Shown: positions 18,168 through 25,279 of the stretch, one piece after another
Layout of the letters: every line of letters starts with the position of its first letter
Numbering within the stretch: the stretch's first letter is position 1
Source: Bacteroidia bacterium
GTDB taxonomy: Bacteria; Bacteroidota; Bacteroidia; Cytophagales; Cyclobacteriaceae
Assembly (NCBI GenBank): GCA_030425425.1
Contig: JAUIAO010000006.1
Location: forward strand, 1 to 64,000
DNA: 64,000 nucleotides
Direction: 5' to 3'
Translations under genes and position numbers: made by a program
The notes under the pieces: model-generated
The model's database searches: none
What the model saw: only the letters and a program-made list of their open reading frames with translations
Told to the model about the DNA's origin: nothing

Positions 18168-21100
18168 ATGAAAAAATCCTTGCTTGCCCTATTCACCCTG
18201 GTTGTAGCTATCGGCACTCTCACTGGCCAAACGGCTGAAGAGTACTTTTCACCAATTAAATATAGGAACATCGGACCTTTTAGAGGAGGACGATCCAACT
18301 GCGCTACGGGAGTAATCGGTGATCTAATGACCTACTACATGGGTACAACTGGCGGTGGACTTTGGAAAACACACAATGGAGGACAAAACTGGTACAATAT
18401 CTCAGATGGCTATTTCGAAACTGGGTCTGTCGGCGCTATTGCCGTCTCTGTGTCAGATCCTAATGTGGTGTATTGTGGAATGGGCGAACATGCCGTGCGA
18501 GGTGTCATGACATCTTATGGTGATGGTGTCTATAAATCAATCGATGCTGGAGAGACATGGGAAAAAACCGGGTTGGACAAGACCCAACACATTTCCAGAA
18601 TCATTGTACACCCAAAAAACCCAGATGTAGTGTTCGTAGCAGCGCAGGGAGCGCTTTACAGCCCCAATCCTGAGCGTGGCATTTATAAATCAACAGACGG
18701 AGGAGCAAGTTGGAAAAAGGTATTGTATGTCAATGACTCCACAGGAGGCGTGGAACTATCCATCGATCCTAATTTCCCACAAATCATGTATGCAGCCATG
18801 TGGCAATATCAGCGTACGCCATGGAAAGTGATAAGCGGAGGCAAAGGAAGCGGACTATACAAATCAACAGATGGAGGAGAAACCTGGGAGACCATTCACA
18901 ATGGATTGCCTGAACAAAAAGGCAAGATGGCTATTGCCGTAAGCCCGGCGAATTCTAAGAAGGTGTATGCACTCGTAGAAAGTGATTCTGACAAAGATCT
19001 GGGAGGATTGTTCGTATCCGAAAATGCCGGTGAAAGCTGGTCTATGGTCAGTGGTGACAATCGCCTGACCCAAAGAGCGTGGTATTACACAGAGGTTTTT
19101 ACAGACCCCAACGATGAAAATACTGTTTATGTATTAAGTGCCCCTGCTCTCAGATCCCAGGACGGTGGCATAACATGGGAGCGACTTTCCGGCACACATG
19201 GTGATTATCACGACTTGTGGATCAACCCGGACAATTCTAAAAACATGGTCATCGCCAATGATGGAGGTGCAGCGGTAACTTATGATTTTGGAGAAAGCTG
19301 GTCATCTCAGGACCAGATGCCAACTGCACAGTTTTATCGAGTTACTACTGACAATCTTTTCCCATACAATATTTATGGAGGGCAGCAAGACAATACTTCT
19401 GTGAAAATCGCCAGCATGTCTCACGGCAGGTGGAGTATTGGAAAAGAAGACTGGACATACGCTGCTGGAGGTGAAAGTGCTTTCCTTGCTTTCGATCCTG
19501 ACAATCCCGTAAAAGTGATGGGTGGAAGCTATCTGGGAACCATTGAACTTTTGGACATGAACTCAAAAGTGAGCAATCGAATCATGGCAGCTCCCATTCA
19601 ATACCTTGGCAGAGCAGCCCGGGATATGAAATATCTATACAACTGGAATGCACCCATCATCCGATCAGTCCACGAACCAAACACTTACTACCATTGCGCA
19701 CAGCTGGTACTTCGAACAACTGATGAAGGTCTAACCTGGGAAGAAATGTCACCAGACCTCACACGCAATCAAGATGACAAACAAGGAAAAGGTGGTGGCC
19801 CGCTGACAGTGGAAGCTGTAGGTGCAGAAAACTATGGGACAATCGCCTATATGATCGAATCCCCACATGAGGCTGGTGTTTTCTATACTGGCAGTGATGA
19901 TGGATTGGTACATATCACCAAAGACAATGGTAAAACATGGCAAAATATCACTCCCAAAAACCTGAAAGAATGTCTGGTAAATGCGATTGAAGTTTCACCG
20001 CATGATCCTGCAACAGTGTACATCGCCACTACCAGATACAAATTCAATGACTACACACCTGCTATATACAAAACCACCAATTATGGTAAGTCCTGGACGA
20101 ATATCAGTGAAGGAATTCCATATGGTGCATTCACAAGAGTCGTTCGAGAAGATCAGTCCAGAGCCAACTTGCTCTATGCAGGTACGGAAAAAGGCATGTA
20201 CATCAGCTGGAATGGCGGCAAATCATGGGAGTCTTTCCAGTTGAATTTACCGGTTGCACCTATCACTGATCTCAAAGTCCATCAGGGAGATTTAGTAGTG
20301 GCTACTTCTGGAAGATCATTCTGGATTCTGGATGATCTGGGGCTTTTGAAGCAATACAACGATCCAGCAAAAGCGAAGATTTACCAACCGGAGGATGCCT
20401 ATTATGGATTTTGGGGTAGCCCAATGAGTGGAGACATCAGTGGCTTTGATGGTGCGGGCGAAGGAGAAGGAATAAACCCTGCCAATGGCGTAGTGATCTA
20501 CTATCAGCTGGATGAGAAGTCTGACAGTGTGGAGCTTGTCATGGAAATCAAAAACAAAAAAGGAGAAGTTGTAAATACTTATTCCTCCTCCCCTAACAAA
20601 GAATTCCAACGCTATGCCGGTGGTCCATATCCTGATCCGGTTTTGCCAAAAAACAAAGGTCTGAACCGATTTGTATGGGACATGAGCTATCCTACCATGC
20701 CGGGAATCCCAACAGCTTATATAGAAGCAAGCTACTCCGGCCATCTAGCTAATCCGGGTCAATACAGCATCACTCTGAAAGCTGATGGTTTGAATTTGAG
20801 TACAGAGGCGACAATCCTTAAAAATCCTCTCATCGATGTGCCTGAAGCGCAATTTGCAGCTTTTGATCAGTTCATGACTGAGACAGAAAACACCTTGACT
20901 GAAATGCACACAATGACCAACAGACTCTATGGTTATCAGGAGCAGCTGGCTACTGTCATCGGTGAACTGGAAGATGGAGAGCTGAAAAAAGAGGGTGAAG
21001 CTCTGCTCAGGAAAATGAAAAACTGGGATGAAGAAATGGTACAGCGGAAGTCCAAAGCTTATGATGATGTAGAAAACTTTGAAAACAAATTCACCGCAGA

Positions 21101-21293
21101 GTACCTATACCTGATCAATCAGACCAATAGCGAAATCCCCCGGGTGAATCAATCTTCTGTAGCCAGAAGAGCAGAGCTGGATGCGCAGTGGAGCCAACTA
21201 AAATCCCAAGCTGAGCAGCTGGAAAATGAGCTGTTACCTGCATACAATCAAAAACTCTGGGATGCTGGCATAGGGGCTGTAAGGATGAAGTGA
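18168..21293 (+). CDS. Large VPS10/BNR-repeat (sortilin-like) exported protein
   Basis: A 1041-residue exported protein (signal peptide 1-20, ending LTGQ). About residues 25-700 form beta-propellers with Asp-box repeats such as [28 protein letters not shown] and [10 protein letters not shown], as in VPS10/sortilin and GH74-like proteins. The opening [18 protein letters not shown] is shared by a large Bacteroidota group annotated as glycosyl hydrolases, but enzyme activity is not shown for that group. The C-terminal third is helical (residues 860-1030), coiled-coil-like and without a T9SS signal. It is probably periplasmic; its role is unknown. Confidence 0.85.
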   Translation: MKKSLLALFTLVVAIGTLTGQTAEEYFSPIKYRNIGPFRGGRSNCATGVIGDLMTYYMGTTGGGLWKTHNGGQNWYNISDGYFETGSVGAIAVSVSDPNVVYCGMGEHAVRGVMTSYGDGVYKSIDAGETWEKTGLDKTQHISRIIVHPKNPDVVFVAAQGALYSPNPERGIYKSTDGGASWKKVLYVNDSTGGVELSIDPNFPQIMYAAMWQYQRTPWKVISGGKGSGLYKSTDGGETWETIHNGLPEQKGKMAIAVSPANSKKVYALVESDSDKDLGGLFVSENAGESWSMVSGDNRLTQRAWYYTEVFTDPNDENTVYVLSAPALRSQDGGITWERLSGTHGDYHDLWINPDNSKNMVIANDGGAAVTYDFGESWSSQDQMPTAQFYRVTTDNLFPYNIYGGQQDNTSVKIASMSHGRWSIGKEDWTYAAGGESAFLAFDPDNPVKVMGGSYLGTIELLDMNSKVSNRIMAAPIQYLGRAARDMKYLYNWNAPIIRSVHEPNTYYHCAQLVLRTTDEGLTWEEMSPDLTRNQDDKQGKGGGPLTVEAVGAENYGTIAYMIESPHEAGVFYTGSDDGLVHITKDNGKTWQNITPKNLKECLVNAIEVSPHDPATVYIATTRYKFNDYTPAIYKTTNYGKSWTNISEGIPYGAFTRVVREDQSRANLLYAGTEKGMYISWNGGKSWESFQLNLPVAPITDLKVHQGDLVVATSGRSFWILDDLGLLKQYNDPAKAKIYQPEDAYYGFWGSPMSGDISGFDGAGEGEGINPANGVVIYYQLDEKSDSVELVMEIKNKKGEVVNTYSSSPNKEFQRYAGGPYPDPVLPKNKGLNRFVWDMSYPTMPGIPTAYIEASYSGHLANPGQYSITLKADGLNLSTEATILKNPLIDVPEAQFAAFDQFMTETENTLTEMHTMTNRLYGYQEQLATVIGELEDGELKKEGEALLRKMKNWDEEMVQRKSKAYDDVENFENKFTAEYLYLINQTNSEIPRVNQSSVARRAELDAQWSQLKSQAEQLENELLPAYNQKLWDAGIGAVRMK

Positions 21294-21358
21294 TTGGGAC
21301 GGGTTAGTTTTGCTAAATTGATTCAGGTTCCACCCCAAAATGTTTATTCATGGAAGGG
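21294..21358. other. Short intergenic stretch with GGGTTAGT direct repeat
   Basis: GGGTTAGT occurs at 21301-21308 and again at 21356-21363, at the downstream edge of the lipoprotein cassette array. The copies could be a duplicated insertion target or a remnant of an array boundary. No spacer element of the kind found between the cassette genes fits in this gap. Confidence 0.35.
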
Positions 21359-22426
21359 TTAGTGAGCTGATTTTTCAGTTTTTTCTAAAAGTTCAACAAC
21401 GTCTCTGAAATTAGGTTCGATTGTATTTATATGCTTGAATATACTACCTGATTCACTCAATTCACCTAACATTAGATATGCACTTCCTTTGGAATATAAA
21501 ATTTCTAAATCATCTGGATTTAACCTCAATGCAACGTCATAATCAGCAATAGCTTCATTATACCGATGGATAAAGTAATAAGTGTTTCCGCGGTAGAGGT
21601 AGTTTTGATAATTTGAAGAGTCTAGATCAATTGCTTTGTTGAAATCTCTAAGTGCTTCATCATATAAATCATGTTGCATAAGTAGTCTCCCTCTAAAACT
21701 ATATCCTTTTTGATTTTTGGGTTCAAGTGAAATGGCAACCTCTAAATCATCAAGAGCTTTATCAAATTTACCGATCCTATTAAACGAGGTACTTCGATTA
21801 CGATATGAATAGGCGTTGGTACTGTCTAGCGCTATTGATTTTGAGTAGTCTTCTATTGCTTCCAATTCATTATTGAGCCGTGAATTTGATACTCCTTTGA
21901 AATTAAATATCGCTGAAGTTTTATAACCCATTTCAATAGCCTTGGAAAAATCATCAAATGACTTGCTATACTCTTCAAATTGATTCAAGTATAATTTACC
22001 TCTGTTATAGTAATATTCGGGTACTTGCGGATTTAATTCAATTGCTTGATTAAACGAATTCAATGCTTCCTTAAATCGGTTTGCTTCCACTTGAAGCAAT
22101 GCTTTTATATTGTATGGTTTAGAGTAATTGGGATCTAATTCAATTGCTTTTCCCGCATATTCTTCACTCTTTTTTAAGCTATCTAAATGAAAATAACATG
22201 ATGATATATCATTATAGTAATATGCATGTTGAGAATCTCTATTTAATACTTCATGGAGTACCAAGAGTGCATCACTATAATTTCTATCATTCATAAGCTC
22301 AACTGCCAAAATATAAAGACTATCAGAGTATTTGTGATCAGGATCATCGTTAGAATGGAGAATATCGGAATTGGAACTTCCACAACTGAAAGCAAATATC
22401 AAAACAGGTAATAGAGTCCTATACAT
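21359..22426 (-). CDS. TPR-repeat lipoprotein (cassette gene 1)
   Basis: I start at ATG 22426 (MYRTLLPVLIFAFSC), which gives a lipoprotein signal; the open frame reaches 22609, but that stretch belongs to the palindromic spacer. The 355-residue product is about nine TPR repeats (AIELDPNYSKPYNIKALLQ, AIELNPQVPEYYYNRGKLY and similar), a scaffold for protein binding on the envelope. It is the last of three minus-strand lipoprotein genes separated by homologous spacers. The gene is bounded by an inverted repeat: TTCAGCTAAC at 22433-22442 and GTTAG-tgag-CTGA at 21359-21371, which pair with a 4-base bulge. Confidence 0.82.
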   Translation of the reverse strand: MYRTLLPVLIFAFSCGSSNSDILHSNDDPDHKYSDSLYILAVELMNDRNYSDALLVLHEVLNRDSQHAYYYNDISSCYFHLDSLKKSEEYAGKAIELDPNYSKPYNIKALLQVEANRFKEALNSFNQAIELNPQVPEYYYNRGKLYLNQFEEYSKSFDDFSKAIEMGYKTSAIFNFKGVSNSRLNNELEAIEDYSKSIALDSTNAYSYRNRSTSFNRIGKFDKALDDLEVAISLEPKNQKGYSFRGRLLMQHDLYDEALRDFNKAIDLDSSNYQNYLYRGNTYYFIHRYNEAIADYDVALRLNPDDLEILYSKGSAYLMLGELSESGSIFKHINTIEPNFRDVVELLEKTEKSAH

Positions 22427-22432
22427 ATAAAA

Positions 22433-22666
22433 TTCAGCTAACAAGCTATCCACCCTGTGCCCTGAGATAGCTAGAAAGCAGTAAGGTAGGAAAACTGCCC
22501 ACCCCCCGCAACAGTATCCACGAAGAATTGCGTTCCACAAGTGAAAATCCAGAAAGAAAAAAGTAGCTAGAAGCACAAAGGCTGACAGAATGGGCAGGGT
22601 CACGGTCAAATTGCACTGAGGTATCAGATAGGCTGTTTGGCCATTCGCTATAGTCTGTTGGGTGGC
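22433..22666 (-). repeat. Palindromic cassette spacer B
   Basis: A 234-bp spacer between cassette genes 1 and 2. Its core (22510-22555) matches spacer A at 34 of 45 aligned bases, including GTATCCA, CACAAGT and AAATCCAGA. Inner arms TGCCCA (22496-22501) and TGGGCA (22591-22596) pair with each other; conserved CGGTCAA and TTTGGC follow. Outer words TGTGCCC and TTTGGC are shared with spacer A at equivalent places. See spacer A for the comparison. Confidence 0.7.
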
Positions 22667-22673
22667 GTTTTAC

Positions 22674-23336
22674 TCAGAAATTGAATCCAGTAATCTTTAA
22701 CGTTCCGTCGATATCCCTGAGTCTCGATGAGAATAATAGAAGGTTCCCGCTCTCGTAATAGATTCCGGCATCCACTCTAAAAGTTGAATCCTGGAAGTTA
22801 TAACCCACAACTCGTGTGTCAACGTAACCATTTCCTACCCCTTCATTCAACTGTGTGAAAACAGATTCATATTCTTCTAAAGATTCGTTGATACTCAGAA
22901 GTTCGAAATTTTTAGACAAATCTTTGGAATATATGGAATTGATGAATTCGTTCATTAGCCTCTTTATTTCAAAGTAAGTTGCTGAATTACCCTCAATTTC
23001 ATCTCGTTCAAATGTGTAAGTAGTCACATCTTGTTCACTGTCATCACCCTCAACAAGGTTCAGTTTGATCGTTGTAAAGGATTCATCTTTAAATTTATTA
23101 ATTAGTAAAATCGCTGAGCTAATTGCGAAACTTTCTTTGGTTACACCAAAGTCATCAAACAACTTACTGTTCTTAAAAGATACTTCTCGGGTATTACTTG
23201 CCTGTATATCTGTACTTAACTCCCAATATGAAGTTATTTCGCACATGCAGTTAATTGACAATTCTTTTAATAGTTCGTCATTGGATGAACAAGATGATAT
23301 TATTAAAAGTAAAATTCCGATTATTATTCTATTCAT
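22674..23336 (-). CDS. Hypothetical lipoprotein (cassette gene 2)
   Basis: A 220-residue lipoprotein (MNRIIIGILLLIISSC lipobox). The mature protein has a Cys pair early (NCMCEI) and looks like an alpha/beta fold; the segment LLLFSSRLRDIDGTLKITGF is near the C-terminus. I recognise no family. What is striking is the setting: the gene is bracketed by a perfect 10-bp inverted repeat, GTTGGGTGGC at 22657-22666 and GCCACCCAAC at 23375-23384, which is how an integron cassette looks (its own attC start complementary to its leading edge). Integron cassettes commonly encode proteins of unknown function. Confidence 0.65.
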   Translation of the reverse strand: MNRIIIGILLLIISSCSSNDELLKELSINCMCEITSYWELSTDIQASNTREVSFKNSKLFDDFGVTKESFAISSAILLINKFKDESFTTIKLNLVEGDDSEQDVTTYTFERDEIEGNSATYFEIKRLMNEFINSIYSKDLSKNFELLSINESLEEYESVFTQLNEGVGNGYVDTRVVGYNFQDSTFRVDAGIYYESGNLLLFSSRLRDIDGTLKITGFNF

Positions 23337-23374
23337 ATTATTAATTCAGTGAACCTTCAGGAACAATTGCATAT

Positions 23375-23612
23375 GCCACCCAACGCCCAACTCGGTTTGT
23401 GTGCCCACAGTTGGCAGGTACAGCTAAAATAGCGGAAGTGCACCACAACCACTACGGTATCCATGAAAAACTGTGAAACACAAGTCTAAATCCAGAACCT
23501 CAAAGGTCTCCAAAAGCGATGAAGTATCAGAGGGTGCACTTCTGCGGTCAAGTTCGGATGAAGTCTGCAAAGAAGTAGTTTGGCACATAACAGGTAGTGT
23601 ATGTTATCCACA
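23375..23612 (-). repeat. Palindromic cassette spacer A
   Basis: A 238-bp spacer between cassette genes 2 and 3, homologous to spacer B. Inner arms GAAGTGCACC (23434-23443) and GGTGCACTTC (23533-23542) are perfect 10-bp complements; the equivalent arms in spacer B are a different pair, TGCCCA/TGGGCA. That is a compensatory change, so the folded structure and not only the sequence appears conserved. Outer TGTGCC and GGCACA also pair. The total is longer than usual attC sites (about 57-141 bp), so it is called attC-like only. Confidence 0.7.
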
Positions 23613-23614
23613 GT

Positions 23615-24199
23615 TTACTCGTTAAAACGCTCGACATATCGGTCAAGGTATTCATGAATTGCTGCCATATCTTTCAGGTTCACAATCTTATTTTGAATTG
23701 GATAAGTATCAACTAAAATCATGTTGTAATGGTCTCCTAAAGCCTTTAATCCATCTGCTATTTTTGTGTCATTTACTTCTTTCCAGTTGTGTGATGACAA
23801 CCAAATATGTTCAACGATATCTTCATCTCCATCAAAGAAAATTGCAGTACTGTTACTTCCATATGCCGTTGTTTTTGGGTTTTCAAGGATTCGAGGTTCT
23901 CCAATTCCGGCGTAGCTTATCCTCTCATACTTAACTAGGTTCACACTTTCGAGTAAACTTGACAATTCAGTTTTTAGGATTCCAAGTTCCTGAGTTTGAA
24001 TTTGCTCGTGTTCAATGGTGTCATTGTTCTGATTTTCTCTGATTGCACTTTTAGCAAAATGCAAGTTATCAATTGACATAATCTCCACCATCTGATAATC
24101 GTCTTCCCAGAATAGCATTGTAGATTGTTCATCGGTCTTCCGGTTGGAGCATCCAAATGTGAATAAAACGAGTATTGCCTTGATTAGGGACTTTGCCAT
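23615..24199 (-). CDS. Hypothetical lipoprotein (cassette gene 3)
   Basis: A 194-residue lipoprotein (MAKSLIKAILVLFTFGC lipobox). The mature part is mostly alpha/beta, with a DGDEDIVEHIWLSSHNWKEV segment and a C-terminal helix (LKDMAAIHEYLDRYVERF). I do not recognise a family. It is bracketed by GTTATCCACA (23603-23612) and TGTGGGTAAC (24210-24219), complementary at 9 of 10 bases. A -7 box at 24253-24260 would put it first in a three-gene minus-strand transcript ending with the TPR gene. Confidence 0.65.
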   Translation of the reverse strand: MAKSLIKAILVLFTFGCSNRKTDEQSTMLFWEDDYQMVEIMSIDNLHFAKSAIRENQNNDTIEHEQIQTQELGILKTELSSLLESVNLVKYERISYAGIGEPRILENPKTTAYGSNSTAIFFDGDEDIVEHIWLSSHNWKEVNDTKIADGLKALGDHYNMILVDTYPIQNKIVNLKDMAAIHEYLDRYVERFNE

Positions 24200-24225
24200 C
24201 TTGAGATATTGTGGGTAACTATTGT

Positions 24226-24245
24226 GTAAGCACTATAGCGCTTAC
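24226..24245 (-). promoter_or_regulatory. 20-bp palindrome, candidate operator
   Basis: GTAAGC-A-CTATAG-C-GCTTAC is palindromic except for one A/C pair. It begins about 8 bp downstream of the -7 box at 24253-24260, so it would cover the start of the transcript of the cassette genes. Its symmetry and place fit a repressor site. Confidence 0.4.
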
Positions 24246-24252
24246 TCATTAT

Positions 24253-24260
24253 CAAATCTA
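24253..24260 (-). promoter_or_regulatory. -7 promoter box of the lipoprotein cassette genes
   Basis: On the minus strand TAGATTTG matches TAnnTTTG exactly, 54 bp before the start of cassette gene 3. The -33 region is not convincing. Transcription would start near 24248, at the edge of the palindrome 24226-24245. Confidence 0.4.
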
Positions 24261-24491
24261 ACCCTTCTTTTCCTTATTTCAGTAAACTGAATATGATGAA
24301 ACTTTGATGGTCAGTAATACTGATCTTCGGTATTTAGTATTCTTTATGTCACCTATAAACAAGCGCTGTTTTGTTGAAAACAGCATTTAAGCTTGTGAAC
24401 ATTCCAATAAAAAGAGGTGACAACCTGAAACCATCATCCAAAATTAGGATTGATCAATTTATCTCCTAACCTGCTGAAAAAACATTTCTAT

Positions 24492-24537
24492 CCGAATACT
24501 TTCGGTTATAACCGGATATATCCGTTTATAAATACGG
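24492..24537. repeat. Tandem CCG/CGG-centred palindromes
   Basis: Two perfect 12-bp palindromes, CGGTTATAACCG (24503-24514) and CGGATATATCCG (24513-24524), overlap by two bases; a CCGAA-TACT-TTCGG inverted repeat (24492-24505) precedes them and ACGG follows. The CCG/CGG words fall about every 10-13 bp, close to one helical turn. Confidence 0.6.
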
Positions 24538-24596
24538 TTTTACAAATAAACCTCTACCCCAAAACCACCAACAAACAACGTAACAAAAGTCAGTTC

Positions 24597-24806
24597 CTGC
24601 GTCTCATTTACGTTTCTCTGGCCATCTTAATACCCCTCCCGGGGCTCCGATAACCTGCTCTGGGGATGAAATCATCACTTCTGGGAGACACATCAGCTGT
24701 TCTGGGGATGTTTTGTAAACCTCTGGGGATAAATCAGATAGTTCTGGGGATGAAAAATCTATTTCTGGGGGCAACTCACGCAATTCTGGGGACATTTCCA
24801 GCTTTA
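24597..24806 (+). repeat. 21-bp periodic array with core TTCTGGGGA
   Basis: The word CTGGGGA or a close variant begins at 24597, 24618, 24639, 24660, 24681, 24702, 24723, 24744, 24765 and 24786, exactly 21 bp apart each time. The first three copies are decayed. The intervening 14 bases are unrelated to each other, so only the core is conserved. Read on the minus strand the array also gives an open frame with heptads of S-P-E, which may be a side effect of the 21-bp period. Confidence 0.85.
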
Positions 24807-24825
24807 AATCCAAATAATATTCCGT

Positions 24826-25023
24826 CATGCTTATTTAAAATATGATCATACCCAATTTTATATTGCCATGCTTTAAAATTTATACCTCATACCCTGTCCA
24901 TAGCCTCCATGCCGGGCATGAAGGGGTCTAATCGGAGCATGAGCGCCTATTGAGTGCCATGAAGGGGCACAAGACCAGCATGAGGACTTATCAAAGAGCA
25001 TGACGATGGTCCTGCGGAGCATG
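24826..25023 (+). repeat. 20.5-bp periodic CATG array in two phased runs
   Basis: Run one has CAT(G/A)C at 24826, 24847, 24867, 24888 and 24908 (steps 21, 20, 21, 20), alternating CATGC and CATAC. Run two has CATGA or CATGG at 24917, 24938, 24958, 24979, 24999 and 25020 (steps 21, 20, 21, 20, 21). The pair of steps makes a 41-bp superunit, for example CATGAAGGGG at both 24917 and 24958. The 9-bp step between the runs breaks the phase. A 41-bp unit cannot be in frame, so the array is not coding. Confidence 0.85.
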
Positions 25024-25279
25024 GATCAGATTTCTTCCAATAATTGCTGAAATACCCTTCCAATCTGCCCTGATCCTTCCTCAGTGCATACTTACCCGCC
25101 TTGCGAACCTTACCTGCTGTCCTTTTGAGGAAAGTATATACCTGGTCATGATATTAGAGTTGATTTTTACAGTAATCACTTGATGCCAAATAATAGAAAT
25201 CAACTATTCCATGAAACAGGTATTGCCTATCTGATTTTCCCCTTTATTAAAATGACTCTAATTCACAAAAATCAGATCA

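Larger units (their letters stand above)
24261..25279. other. Gene-free region with phased repeat arrays
   Basis: About 1.0 kb upstream of the GH2 gene without a convincing gene. It holds a GCTGTTTT/AAAACAGC hairpin (24365-24384), tandem CCG/CGG palindromes (24492-24537), a 21-bp array (24597-24806) and a 20.5-bp CATG array (24826-25023). The promoter for the GH2 gene should lie in the remaining 250 bp before 25280, but no consensus box was found. Confidence 0.7.

Noticed and set aside
22427-22609. N-terminal extension of the TPR lipoprotein gene
   Set aside because: This stretch is the palindromic spacer B read in frame; the lipoprotein signal at 22426 marks the true start.
22433-23612. Classical integron with attC sites
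   Set aside because: Spacers are about 235 bp, longer than usual attC sites, only one gene boundary fits the GTTRRRY core fully, and no integrase is present. Kept as attC-like only.
24450-24653. 67-codon plus-strand frame across the CCG/CGG palindromes
   Set aside because: No family match, and it spans palindromic non-coding sequence and the start of the 21-bp array.
24604-24828. Minus-strand 74-codon frame with S-P-E heptads
   Set aside because: It covers the 21-bp array and its period of seven codons follows from that spacing. The neighbouring 20.5-bp array cannot be coding, so a non-coding role is the simpler reading, though translation is not excluded.
24597-25023. CRISPR array
   Set aside because: The repeated words are only 4-9 bases and the period is 20-21 bp, far shorter than CRISPR repeats and spacers, and no cas genes are near.
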